Below are positions 22,904 to 34,021 of a stretch of DNA of 64,000 bases, one piece after another. The notes beneath the pieces are model-generated. The model did not search any database and was not told the DNA's origin. It saw only the letters and a program-made list of their open reading frames with translations. The stretch lies in the NCBI GenBank assembly GCA_021521415.1, contig JAIQDT010000108.1:199501-263500 (forward strand), read 5' to 3'. A program made the translations under genes and the position numbers. The DNA is from Bidens hawaiensis. Lineage: Eukaryota > Streptophyta > Magnoliopsida > Asterales > Asteraceae. Positions within the stretch are counted from its first letter, which is position 1, and each line of letters starts with the position of its first letter.

Positions 22904-23211
22904 AATTCTACTAACCCTATTGTTGACAAGTGTGTATCCTTGGACAAGGATCGTAGAAAAGAGGAATGTTTTGTGATTGACAGGACAGATAAGAAGAGAT
23001 TTGAGAAACTACAAAGTGGGAAGGTGGAAGAGAAAGGTAACCGACCAAGGAAGAAGAAAGTGAGACAGCCACCCAAACAAAATGATCGAGAATGGAGATT
23101 GATGATGTTCGGGACAGATTCTGGCATATCGGAAGACTGGCAACAAATGATTGAAGAAAAGCGTGCTTATAATGAGAAGGTTGCACGGGAGCGGGCCACA
23201 CGCCCACCTTG
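22904..23211 (+). CDS. Basic reading frame after the protease, unknown
   Basis: An open segment in frame with nothing recognised. It is rich in K, R, E and Q (RPRKKKVRQPPKQNDREW, then a segment with WQQMIEEKRAYNEKV) and ends at 23211. In autonomous relatives a linker or the pol start would lie here. It may be a fused C-terminal tail of a gag-protease protein. Function is not known. Confidence 0.4.
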
Positions 23212-24148
23212 AATGACATACAAGTTTCAAAAGGGTGGTAATTGTACATTTTGTATATTTTTAGTTTCCATTTTGTTTTAGTTTTTATATTACTAATTTT
23301 ATTTCAAGCGTACCATCATAGCAAAAGCTAAGTGTGGGAATCCGCACCATCAGAAAACGAGGTTACAGTTAAACTACCCAGAGTGCTTTCATGTTCATTT
23401 TGTTGTGGTTAATCCAGGTATGTGTATATTTTGTTGTATTTGAAACTTTGTGGGTGTAGTTCACTATAAACCCTCACGAGACCCCACTCGTCCTCCTGGG
23501 CTACCGGGGGGTTTACAGGGCTTGTTACATATGCTAAATGCAATCGTGATTCCTACGAATGTGAGTTAGGTCTTTTAACGTTTTTAACTAATTTAACAGA
23601 ATTTATTATGAAACGAATTAATTTGGCTCGGTAATTGTTTTAATAAAATTTTTCATAACTCTTAAAAGACCTATGTCTTACATTTGTGAGAAGCTTGCTT
23701 CTACACATCTCGAGATTTTGCAGGTTCGATTGTCAGTTTGGTAATTGGATGAGACGAGAGTACACAAGTGTTTTTGAGAGTTCACGAGCCGACTGGTCCT
23801 TCTCCAGTCACGTTGATATTAGGTGATTTCAGTTTCATAATATAATTTTGCTTATTATTTTAGACGTTAAAAGTGTAATTGTATAATTGTTAGTAGAACC
23901 GCCACATAGGAGCCCCGAAATTTTAAAAATGCTTAATAGTCAAAAAGTCAATTTCAACCCCGTCTCTCAAATGTTCATTAATTGTTTAATCATTTTTAAT
24001 TTTGAGCACAATGTTAAGTGTTCTTACATTGAGGACAATGTAAACCTCAAGTGTGGGGATGGGGGAAATTTGAAAAATTTTAGCCCGATAGTACCTCGAA
24101 GAGTGTTCAGAAACCAAAGTTGTTAACTGTTAATTATTTCCATTAATG
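23212..24148 (+). other. Noncoding 3' internal region of element c, part 1
   Basis: No gene is seen. AAGTGTGGGAATCCGCACC (near 23330) and CAAGTGTGGGGATGGGGG (near 24048) resemble polypurine words repeated before the right LTR. Such internal extra tracts are usual in Athila-like elements. Confidence 0.55.
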
Positions 24149-25858
24149 CCAAGTGATGTGTTGCAAAACACATAGAGTTTTATTCCGATTTTGTGTCGTT
24201 TTGTGCGTAAACTGTTAACGAATATAACTTTTTCTTGAATTAAATTACTTGTTTGTGTATGTGATAGGTCCCTTGTTGAAGAGAGGGAGAAAACGAGTCA
24301 AATGGAAAAGGAATAAGCTAAAACGGAGCTCGGATGAAGCCGGTACGCAAAAACGAAGATAAACGAGCTAAAAGTCGAAAAACGTCAGAAAATGTCATGT
24401 TCGAGCTACGCGACCAGGTCATACCATTCAAGAAGCATGTGGTAGATTCCAACATGTCCCAAGGCTACCAAGAATGTTCAACAATCAGCTACCACGTCTA
24501 TTTTGTCTTCTAGTGGGCTTGTTTTAACCTATTTTATATTAGGAAGAAGGTGATTAAACATATATATAAACACTAAAAACCTATGAACGATTTTATTCAA
24601 GTTTCCAGCCATCCCACACCTGCTCTAGAGGAGAAATCAAGGAGGACAAGCTTACGGTTACATCTTTTATCCTTCGGTTGTCGGTTTTGACTATTTTAAC
24701 GTTTGTGAGTTCGTTTTTGGTTTTTAAGCATTCAAACCTTTTGTAATCAGATTTATATGAACATGTTTATCATTTATATCTATTTCATCTATTGTTCATT
24801 GATTATGATTGGCTAAACTTGTTAGTTCTACCTAGGTTAGATGTTTATTGTTAGGTTTTAATGAGTAATATGGATTGTTGATTATCATGACTTGAATTGT
24901 TAATGAAAAGTTTGGTTTAACATTGAATTAGGTTGTGTTTAGTGGCTGTGAATTTTATTAGTTATACTCATATACCTCTTGCTTTGATTAATTGAATAGG
25001 TTTTGATTGATTTTAGCTTGTTTGAACTCTTTACTTTGTGTCTAGAGATTGTTTGCGGGGTGATCAACCGTAGGGTTTAAGTGAGTGTATTAATTGAATA
25101 TAATCAGCGGGTGAACACCTTCTTAGAGACCGAGAGGTGATAGGAAGTAAACTCGTCTCATAGCTTTTGCTTGTTAGAATTAGGATCGCGCGAGAGCGGG
25201 TTTGGTTCTTGTCGGGTTTGGGTTTTGAGCGATTAGTTGATCTAATTTAAGTTAAACTAAATTGTTCCTCTATCCTTGGTTGGGTAGTATTCGTCTCCAT
25301 TAGGGTAGTGTGTCGTTGAGACCGAGAGGAGAATCGACATTAGAGCACTTTAACAATTCGTTTCCCGGTTTGTTCTTAAAATCAACTAAGATAAGTTAGA
25401 GTTTGTTAGTGAGACCGAGAGGTGATCTGACCTTCTTGAGCGAACTTTAGTTGTGTCATCCTTTAGAACCGGTGTCGTGAGAGTCTTCAATCCATTAGCT
25501 TATTATACCTTCAATATGATTCTTACCTAGGTAGACGTTTTCTCCAATTGCAGTTAAGTTTCCAAGTTTTGTTAAGTGTTTAGTTAAGTTAAGTTAAGTC
25601 TAGCTAATTAATTTAGTTAAAGTAAGTTAGGTTAAGTAGTTAATTATTAAAAATCATTTAAATATTCTTAGGTGAGTCTTGGTTAGGGTTAAGTATCATT
25701 AACGTTTTCAAGTGTCCTTGTGTTCGATACTCGGACTTCCATAGTGCTATACTATTAGTGATCGGTACACTTGCCGGTTTTGTGTGGTTTCTTTAGGAGT
25801 CTTGTTTAATAAATTTAAAGCTTAGTTGTGAGAGCATCATATTACACACATCACCAAG
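24149..25858 (+). mobile_element. Solo LTR nested in element c, target duplication CCAAG
   Basis: The LTR spans 24154-25853 (1700 bases). It starts TGATGTGT and ends ACACATCA, perfect 8-base inverted termini. CCAAG is present at 24149-24153 and 25854-25858. No internal domain is present, so the full element was reduced by LTR-LTR recombination after insertion. A TATA-like CATATATATAAACAC lies near 24558. It is a third nesting level (MULE, element c, solo LTR). Confidence 0.9.
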
Positions 25859-27078
25859 TCATAGGTTTCTGGTCATGGTTGGTTTTTCAGCGTCTCATTA
25901 GTCTTGCTCACAAATGTTTTTATAACAAGAAGTTGAAAATGGGGTCGTTTAGGCAGGGATAACGAGTCATGGGGACAGGTACACATGTTTATATCGTCAA
26001 CCCTATTCCTCCGGTACGTGTGTGAGTTGACCCAAATATATATAATACACATATAATATATAATACACACATGTCATTTGAGTGCTTTCACTGATGTTCA
26101 TGGATTACGAGATCGTAATTGGCAAAATGCAAAAGTGATAGAGGCAACTAGGTTAAGCCTCGTCTGGATGAGCGTGAGTGTGGGTACTGGGGGGTTGGGG
26201 CCTCATACATTATACATATGAGGATGGTTTATGTGAGGGGCGGGGGGTTGAGTCCCTTAGAAAACCTTTCTTGGACTTATTTTTCAATTGTTTAACCCCG
26301 GCATTATGTTACGAGACGATCCGGCTTACTAGGTTTATTTGTAACTGTAATTGTATTTATTTTTGTAATTGTTTTTGTATTTGTTCCATTGTTAAGCATC
26401 ACATTATTATGCTTAAAAAAGCAATAATAATAAAAACAATTGAGAAAAAGACAAAAAGATGTCTGTTTACATTCAGTTATGTATTCTGTAGTTCGTTGAA
26501 GTCGTTTATGTCAAAAAAAAATTGTGAAATCAGGATGTTGATAGTTTGTTTATTTAGATGTATATAATCAGTCAATTAGTTTTACATTAGTTTCGTTTAT
26601 TTAGATGTTTTGTAATAAGCCGGGTTGGATCGTTTGAGCTACTTAAATATTTCCCTTCCATACCCTTACACCTGGCCCCGCTACAACCCTTTTTATGATC
26701 TCTTGATTTGCATTTGTGCCAAAGCAGCTTGATGGATTAATATGTACTTATGAGTGATATTGAGAGCTGAGTGATACTGGCACATCTTTTGCTAGTCCTT
26801 ATATTAAACCGAGAAGAGATATGTTATATTACGAATGGTATGAGCATGTGTGCCTTAACCGGAAACAAAGTACACATGTCTGGGCGGCTCTATTGTTTTT
26901 ATTATAGCATTTAACCGTATTTGTGAGATGTCAATCTAAAAACAGTGTCAGTATGGGAAACTGGGTATGGCCTTAAACCTTACTAGTATTAATGGCGATA
27001 ATCTACATACCTATTATGTAGGTCGATGTTTGCTTTAGAGTTTTGCTTGAGGGCAAGCAAAAGATAAGTGTGGGGATG
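25859..27078 (+). other. Noncoding 3' internal region of element c, part 2
   Basis: Continues the internal region after the solo LTR. It has no supported reading frame; the small open frame at 26178-26567 has biased, low-complexity composition and no motif. It ends with AAGATAAGTGTGGGGATG, the polypurine tract before the right LTR. Confidence 0.55.
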
Positions 27079-28236
27079 TGATGGTTGGTTAATTTGTATA
27101 TGTTTTAGTTCTTTTATTGTTTAGTTTCAACTGTTTATTCTAGAACTATCGATACTTCATACGTGTATTATTGGATTTTCGGTCACAGGCGTTAAAGTGC
27201 ATAATTTGGACCTGTGGTGACACGGTATGAAGACCCGGGATGTCCAGCACGCGAAACTAGACAAAGTAAGAAGTTTGCTGATGACACGGCCCATCGCGAT
27301 ACGCGATGGGCTTGGCTGAAGGCCCATAGCGTATCGCTATGGGTTTAAATTGTTCGTTGAATTTCCTGGTCCATCGCGATACGCGATGGACCGTTGAAGA
27401 CCCCATCGCGTATCGCGATGGGATGCTCAGACGGGAAATTTAGGGTTAAATAATATTTTTCATTCTAAAGAACCCTAACTCCGTTTTTACGAACCAAAGG
27501 CGATTCCAACAGCTCCAAGAGGCGATTTCCACCATCATAGCTTGTGCCAAGACCCTCCGCATGATTCATATCACTCGTATCGAAGATTTGATGATATCTA
27601 GGCTCGGCTAATCTCTTAGAATCGCACCCGGGATGTATAGTTTGTAACCATTTACAGTTTTTCTCATGTGATTAAGAATACTTATGTTTTGTTATTGATG
27701 ATTGATATATGATTATTTATATTTAGTATTTCTGTGTGTTCGGTCGGTTTAGGTTTACGTTGGTCTGAACGATCTGTTACCAGTTGCTAGATAATTAGTC
27801 ATATAACCGTTTGGTTAGATTGAATACGATAAAACGTACAATTACCCTTAATTGAGTCACACTGGCAAGGACTGTTTGATAACCAGTGTCGTGTGTAAAG
27901 TAATTGTTGACGTCTAAGGTTTTGTCTGGTTGATCAGTTTTCAGTTAATCGTTGATAATCAATCTGTTAGGTTGAATGAGATACTGATTGGTTGCTTACT
28001 TGAATTCCCGGGTGTGGTTTGCTTTGTTAACTGCTTAATACTTGTTTGCTTGCTCGTTGCTTAGTTCTCTTAATTCAAACTATTGCTTGTGTGATCAGCA
28101 CTAAAAACCAGTACTTCATAATATTAAATCTGTTACACGAATACATTGACCACATACTCTTGGTGGATACGATACCTTACTTATCCTATCTATATAGTTT
28201 AACTAGGTTTTTGATTGACTCAAACGACGGTCATCA
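27079..28236 (+). repeat. Right LTR of element c
   Basis: 1158 bases, starts TGATGGTTGG and ends ACGGTCATCA. Very similar to 18851-19974 (few substitutions). The CCATCGCG palindromes are better preserved here. The last 32 bases have no partner at the left LTR. Confidence 0.9.
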
Positions 28237-28241
28237 GTAAT

Positions 28242-28688
28242 ATACTAATGAATCATGTAATACATATGTGCAGTCACACGTATACGAGCTGTTAACCACG
28301 TATTGTTACCCGATTTTGAGATATAAATCACGAAAAAATAGAGAATCGGCTATTGGATGATTACCTGGTGTGTTATTCGGCTTCGATTATTTGTTCTTCG
28401 CGTTTAATCGTCTGGATTTAATTGTGTTCGTCTGGTTTGTTTGAAGAAACCCTAGGTTTTGGGATGAACGATTGATGCGTGAGATCTGGAGAGAGAGGGG
28501 AGAGATAGAAAGTGATGGTTTTGGGCGGGTTTTTGTTATTTTTGTTAATTCCTTAATTGCCCTTTTCTAATAAAAACGGGTCTTGATATCAGATTCTTTT
28601 TTTTTCAATTTTGATTAGGTGAAATCAATGGAAATAATAGAGTTCTCTAGTTCTCTCATTTAGAAGAGTTCTCTCTAGATCCCACCCC
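28242..28688. other. Right end of the MULE
   Basis: 28242-28347 is the interrupted copy of the 197-bp repeat. The rest reads, on the minus strand, like a promoter and leader: the inverted terminal repeat, a CT-rich tract near 28490, and a possible 5' exon ending at CACACCAG|GTAATC near 28370. This could be the first exon of the ULP-like gene. The terminal inverted repeat is about 28632-28688. Confidence 0.6.
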
Positions 28689-29674
28689 TATATATATATA
28701 CCACGAGTAAACTTTATAAATATATTTATATACTTTAACAAACTTATAGTTTTTAAATATGTAATTTGTTCATATAATATTTTTTTAAACGGATTAATAA
28801 ACTAATAATTTTACATATAAGTTCTTTATATAAAATAAAATATTCTAATAATTATGAGAAAAAAGAATAATATGACTTAATAATAATAATAAACACCGAG
28901 CTTTCTTATCAATCTAGTTCAATAACTTAGCGTATCAACATTTTATTTTCCTTATTAGGCCTTATCGCCAACACGTATGATCCGCTTTCGTCGTTCTTAT
29001 TGTAATCTATTCACTCTTGTTCGTCCATCGATGTGAGTACCACATTCCTCTATTTTACTTGTTTTCCACGTTTTGGGGATATATGCATAAATATATTTCT
29101 CATAAATACTTATACTCAAAACTGCAACTATTGTCTTATGTATTAACAATTATACCTTACTTGTTATGTGCTTACTTGCTTTGTATGCTTCCGCATTCGG
29201 AAATGTCCAACATAATCTTAGTCTAGTATGATCATACGCTCGTCGTTATAGCCTTTGTAATCCTCAACATCAGTTATACTTGCTCATTTGGTTAATTTGT
29301 TATTCTCATATGACTTGTTGCAGCTACGTATTTTGTTATATATACTATATGTACAACTAAACTGGTGTGTTGCTCACTCAACATGTGTTGTTGATAAAAT
29401 TCTATTTTACACGCATATGCAGGTTATCGTAGAAATTTAATGCAGATTGATGAAGACTTAGTGAAGAATTTAAGTTAGGAATGATACAATCAAGGATTAA
29501 ATTTGTAATTGTTTGTTTAATAAGTTGTAGTTTGTACTTGAATTATTAAATCGAATTAAATAGATATTGTCATTTAAATTATGTTGCATGATAGTAACCT
29601 TTGAAAAGCGTTGAGCAATCAGTTCGCCCCTTTGAATATTTGCATGATAGTAACCTTTGAAAAAGGGGGTTGTT
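28689..29674. other. Intergenic, AT-rich
   Basis: No gene is supported. A short imperfect repeat containing GCATGATAGTAACCTTTGAAA occurs at about 29585 and 29642. A purine run GAAAAAGGGGG at about 29660-29670 directly precedes the Cassandra-type LTR and may be its polypurine tract. Confidence 0.5.
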
Positions 29675-29944
29675 TGTAACACCCTTGGCAAACACAACAT
29701 CGTCCAATTCTTAGGCAAATCCCACATCGGCCGTGGACAAGAGAGATCCTTGGTTCATAAGTAAAAGTCATGCCTCTTCAATCATCAACGCGTTTTGGGC
29801 TTAGTTGGCTGTGGAGCACATGAAAACTCCACGGTTAAGCGTGCTTAGGTGGAAGTAAGACTAGGAGGGGTGACCTCCTGGGAAGTCTCCATCTGGGCAA
29901 CCAAAAACAAATCTGTGAGCTCTTCGTGGGCAGAGCGGACAATG
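29675..29944 (+). mobile_element. Cassandra-type TRIM LTR fragment
   Basis: Starts TGTAACACCC after a purine run, has CAAATCCCACATCGGCC, then a 5S rRNA-like segment (29822-29888) and the late motif GCAGAGCGGACAAT. This is the known arrangement of Cassandra LTRs, which carry a 5S-derived RNA polymerase III promoter. The LTR is cut at about 29944 before its end, where a different repeat begins. Confidence 0.75.
29822..29888 (+). ncRNA. 5S rRNA-like segment inside the Cassandra LTR
   Basis: GGTTAAGCGTGCTTAGGTGG, GACTAGGAGGGGTGACC and TCCTGGGAAGTC correspond to box A, the intermediate element and box C of plant 5S genes, in order and at normal spacing. The first 45 or so bases of 5S are not recognisable. 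It is a 5S-derived promoter, not a working 5S gene. Confidence 0.75.
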
Positions 29945-30534
29945 TTGGTGCGGTTTTTGACTGAAACCGACCGAAAACCAAACATTCGGTTTATGACTTT
30001 TTAAAACCGTTCGGTTTCGGTTTTTTGGTTTCGGTTCGGGGTTTTGGATGCGGTTTTTTCGGTTTTGCTAATCGAGGCAAAACGTTTTGGGCCAAAATAA
30101 ACTTGGCCAAGATATTGAAATTGGGCATGATATTTGTTTTTTTATTTAAACTAATGATTAATAGAATATTGAATATTTGAACCTCAAATATTATTAAAAG
30201 CTTATAAAAGATAGATTTAAAATCAAAACTAACAATACCAGTATTATTATTTAGTAATCATATGTAGAAACCAAATATATTTGTTATTAACCATATGTTA
30301 AAACTAAACAAATAGTCATCGATAGATTTTCTTTTAATGGTTAAGGATAAGATGTTATGGTTATTTTGATTTTTTTTTATTTCGGTTCAATTTTTAACAA
30401 AATACAAATTCCGAACCAAAACCTATTTCGGTTTTTTGCTAAATTTCAAAACCGAACCGCCAGTTTCTAACTCGGAACGGTTTGTTTGGTTTTGATTCGG
30501 TTTTTTCGGTTTTGTGCACACCCCTAAAAGTTAC
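29945..30534. mobile_element. Possible hAT-type nonautonomous element
   Basis: A segment dominated by CGGTTT/AAACCG words that ends in TGTGCACACCCCTA, a typical end of plant hAT-derived repeats. The flanks GGACAATG (29937-29944) and AGACAATG (30535-30542) agree at 7 of 8 positions and could be a target duplication. Terminal repeats match poorly. It breaks the Cassandra LTR. Confidence 0.45.
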
Positions 30535-30605
30535 AGACAATGAAAGTGATAGGCTTACAAAATAAGATGATCACCAACACATTATGCAGTCACAAAACCA
30601 TTAAA

Positions 30606-30901
30606 ACTATTAAGGTTCCAGAGGTCTAAAATTTTCAAAAAATCATAACGTTTTCCATTTTCAATAAACCAAACATGCCATAGTGGTCTAAACATTATCC
30701 AGTTTTCTGCACAAATAACAAATACAAGCTGAAATGCTGAATCGACATTAGTGACTATTAAGGTTCCAGAGGTCTAAAATTTTCAAAAAATCATAACGTT
30801 TTCCATTTTCAATAAACCAAACATGCCATAGTGGTCTAAACATTATCCAGTTTTCTGCACAAATAACAAATACAAGCTGAAATGCTGAATCGACATTAGT
30901 G
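30606..30901. repeat. Perfect 148-bp tandem duplication
   Basis: Copies at 30606-30753 and 30754-30901 appear identical, starting ACTATTAAGGTTCCAGAGG. The second copy ends exactly where the U6-like sequence begins on the other strand. Either a recent duplication or an assembly artefact. Confidence 0.85.
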
Positions 30902-31026
30902 TAAATTTGCGCAGGGGCCATTCTAATCTTCTCTGTGTCATTCCAATTTTATTAGATGTCCCCAAAGGAACAATCATTGTCCGTGTTATGTACCAAACCC
31001 AAAACCTATTTCTGGTCGATGTGGTA
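30902..31026 (-). ncRNA. Truncated U6 snRNA copy with upstream element
   Basis: On the minus strand 30971-30905 reads GTTCCTTTGGGGACATCTAA, then AAAATTGGAA, GACACAGAGAAGATTAG and TGGCCCCTGCGCAA, the 5' two thirds of U6. The 3' part and T-tract are missing, cut at the 148-bp repeat. Upstream, ACCACATCGACC (about 31015-31026) resembles the plant upstream sequence element of snRNA genes. It is a pseudogene by truncation. Confidence 0.85.
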
Positions 31027-31815
31027 TGAGCTACATTATTCTAACCCAACTAAACAAGTAAATCTCTATATTATTTTTATCTTTTTCATATATGTATAAT
31101 TGTTTTTTTTTTAAATCATAAAACTCAAAACAACTATTAATGATATATCGTAGGTCGATTATATGTATTATTTTTTTTGAGTGATCTTTGTCAGCTTAAA
31201 AGTATTATTTGGACAAAAATATACATTTAACTTTTTTTTTTGAGATTTTTATGATTTGAAACGGTTTATTAAAAACTATAATTTTAACTACTAAACTTTT
31301 TTTCTGCGTCCACAATTCAGTGTAGTAAAGATTAAAGAAGTCAATCAACCAGGATCATCAAGTTCTTGCGTTATCGGCTTAGAGTTTCGGTCCAAAGGTT
31401 AGGGGTTATGAATTTTGTTTAGAGGGTATGTAACTGTTCTAACTTATGGTATTGCGATTTTGTATTGTTGTAAAACTTGACACACTGATGATAAAAATAT
31501 AACTATTTTGTACAAATTGTGTATTGGGTGTTATTATGAAAATACAACTGCTAGTTAAACAATAGCTGCAACTTTAGGTGAACTTTCAGAGGTAATCAGT
31601 TCTAGTTTCACAAATGAAGAACCTTGAAAATATGAGAGTTTTATAATGATAATATACACGCCAGCATGAATGACAAGTTTGTTGTTGACTAAATACAATT
31701 AATACTGAACATATATATCCATGTATGTGTATGCAAATTATATATGAAACTGAATAATCTCAAAAGAACAGATTAACATGCTCCTAGCATCAAAATTAGC
31801 ATAATGTTAAACCTA
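31027..31815. other. Intergenic, 3' of GEX1
   Basis: AT-rich with homopolymer runs. No gene or element is recognised. It probably holds the GEX1 3' UTR near 31700-31815. Confidence 0.5.
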
Positions 31816-34021
31816 TTAGTTGCGGCGACGAAGATTATATCCTCCAGAACCCGAAGCAGAAACTGAAGCCACCATGACTCCTTCAGAGAGTGTATAGTCA
31901 AGGTCTTCTGGTTCATCTTCAGGTAAATCTAAGTAAACCCATGAAGACCAGTCAACATCATCATCATCTTCATCATCATTACGGTAAACCATTTGTTTAT
32001 TTCCTTGCATTCCATTAACTTTATCAATTAGTGATTGTAACATCTGGTGGTTCAATGTCTCATAGTCCCTGCATAAGTTCAAAATGTAATAAGTATAATG
32101 CAAAGTTTGTAAAAAAATATGTAATTTGAAAAAAAAAATGGAATCAGTTTTATATTTACCTGTAAGTGAAGATGGCATATAAAAGTTGGCATGACGCAAG
32201 AATCACGAATGTTAACCTCACAATGCTGATGATCCATGATTGTTGTTCAATGTCGTTTCCATATCGAAGCACCGTAAATTCAATCAAGAATGTCACACAT
32301 AACCCTGCATCAAAAACAAATTGCTTAATGTAAGATAAATATCAAACAAAATAACATAAAAATGAAAAAAAAAAGAGTGTTTACTTACCTATATTTAGCC
32401 TGGGTCTCATACTGTAGGTTTGCTTTGTGCTTGTAAACATGTAGAGAATGAAGATTAGCATACAATATACAAGGAGAGCTTTAACAACTTGCGATTCAAG
32501 AAAGATCGCATTGTGCAGATTGAAAAGCTTCTCAATAGCAACAAACATGCTAGCTTGCTTTGACTCAAAACTTTCCTATCCAATATGAAGGAATAAATTT
32601 AGAATAATAAAACGCACGACTATTTAAATACAAGAAAAACATAAAAATAAAAAGGCGAACCTGAGCAACCAATATTGTTTTCGAATTCTCGATTAGATGG
32701 TCATGAGCTTGTTTAAGTTGTTCTTGTCTTTCTATGAGTTCCTGTTGTTGACTTTGACCAAGTAAAATCAACTGTTGCAAATTTCCCCTGCACTCAAAAC
32801 ATCATGTTACTATATAAGTCTATAAATGATAAATATACATATATAAGCATACATAGATATATACATATATCTTATATATCTTACCTGCTTTCTTCTAGTG
32901 CTTGGGATTGAAAAGTTGTGACATCCCGGAGAACCTCAAGAAACGCTCTCTGGCTTTCAACAAGTTCCTTTTGTCGGTCTAAAGAAGTTTCTGTTATGTT
33001 TTCAATATCGTCGGCTTTACTTTGTAAAGCATCCATCTTCATAAATATCGCGTCTCCAACTTTACCGACTTCTTTCTCAATCTCAACCGCTTCATTCCGT
33101 AACTTACTCATTTCTTCACCCAACTTATTTGCAGATTCATTGAGCATTGCCATCCCTTCATCCAGCCTCACATTCATATTCATTTGTCCAATTTGTAGCT
33201 CCGTTTGAGCACCTGCTATCTTCATGGATTGCTCATAAACCGACTGTGAACGCACTAACACAGTATTAACACTTTCTTCAACATTCTTTGATGTCTGAGC
33301 CAGTTGTTGAGTTTGGACATCGATAGAAGATAAAGAGTTATGAATATCATCTGAAGTATGCAACACGCGTTGTGCTTGTTCTTCTATGTTATCTAACTTG
33401 TCCTCCGCATATTCAGCTGATCTTTTGAGTTCATTCACCAATCTTTCCGTTTGTCTCTTGAATGCATCACTCCTACAAGCCAAATTATAACTCAAACTTA
33501 ACAAACAAATATATCATATTATAAAATTTCATAAAATTTTTAAATGTTTACTGTAACTGATGACAGATGGCATTGGTCTCAAGGTAGAACTCGAGATAAA
33601 CCCTATGAGCATCTTCATCCAACTTCTTGAGACAATTCACCATCGGATACTTCACATCACAATACGGAAACTGAGGCCTCCCAGTGTCCTTCTGAAAGCA
33701 ATCACTAAGATGCCATGCCAGCCTGGATCGTTGTTCTTCGGCTGCTAGAATCTCCGAGCATCCCGCAAACAGATTTTGATACGCGTTTTGCCAACAAGTA
33801 TTCGACAAAGCGGCCTTTCTCTTCGCCTTTTCAATCAACATCATTCCCTTGTTGCTGTTTGATGACTCCATGGAGAATTCAGCAATAATATCATTAGAAG
33901 TTTCAATAAATTCTGATGGTTTTCCACTAGAGAATAACCTCCAACCTAACGAGTCCACGCTGCGCGAAAGCAACACGAGAACCCATAGAATACCGACAAA
34001 AAAACGCTTATGATGCCTCAT
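31816..34021 (-). CDS. GEX1: GAMETE EXPRESSED 1 (Kar5-like nuclear fusion protein), six exons
   Basis: GEX1 is a nuclear-envelope membrane protein of gametes and early embryos, the plant counterpart of yeast Kar5, needed for nuclear fusion. Exons (minus): 34021-33552, 33472-32885, 32787-32661, 32575-32389, 32304-32160, 32068-31816. All introns are GT-AG and the frame is open throughout, giving 589 residues, near the length of the Arabidopsis protein. Residues 1-25 form a signal peptide (FFVGILWVLVLLSRSVDS). Cysteines 76, 88, 108, 121, 130 and 153 form the conserved luminal Cys-rich domain (NTCWQNAYQNLFAGCSE, AWHLSDCFQKDTGRPQFPYC). About 160-395 is predicted coiled coil. Hydrophobic segments lie near 427-444, 459-472 and 481-503, followed by an acidic tail and a basic end (YNLRRRN). 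Start: the first true ATG is at 34021; an upstream TTG in frame is not needed. It lies between repeats but shows no damage. Confidence 0.93.

Larger units (their letters stand above)
18846..28241 (+). mobile_element. Element c: gag-protease-only LTR retroelement with target duplication GTAAT
   Basis: The left LTR starts at 18851 and the right LTR is 27079-28236. Both begin TGATGG and the right one ends GTCATCA. GTAAT lies at 18846-18850 and 28237-28241, an exact 5-bp target duplication in the middle of the 197-bp repeat array. The internal region has a broken Q/N-rich gag with one CCHC knuckle and an aspartic protease of Athila/Tat style. It has no reverse transcriptase, RNase H or integrase. 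AAGTGTGGG-type purine words occur near 23330, 24050 and just before the right LTR. Length is 9386 bases, or about 7.7 kb without the nested solo LTR. Confidence 0.9.
772..28688. mobile_element. Composite Mutator-like element (MULE) with three retroelements nested inside
   Basis: The left end (772-about 822) and the reverse complement of the right end (about 28632-28688) match over some 55 bases with mismatches. They share GGG(G)-rich starts, GAGAGAA and the run GAGAGAACTAGAGAACT. Between them lie a FAR1-type transposase (plus) and a ULP1-like gene (minus) in convergent order. Removing the nested insertions (7810-11867 and 18851-28236 with one target duplication each, and about 12987-17702) leaves roughly 9.7 kb, a reasonable size for an autonomous two-gene MULE. 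The AT-rich flanks could hold a 9-bp target duplication but are uninformative. Alternative: the two ends belong to different copies of one family. That is less likely, because coding exons and tandem repeats resume exactly across two of the insertions. Confidence 0.75.

Noticed and set aside
30606..30901. CRISPR-like direct repeat
   Set aside because: Only two 148-bp adjacent copies without spacers, in a plant nuclear context.
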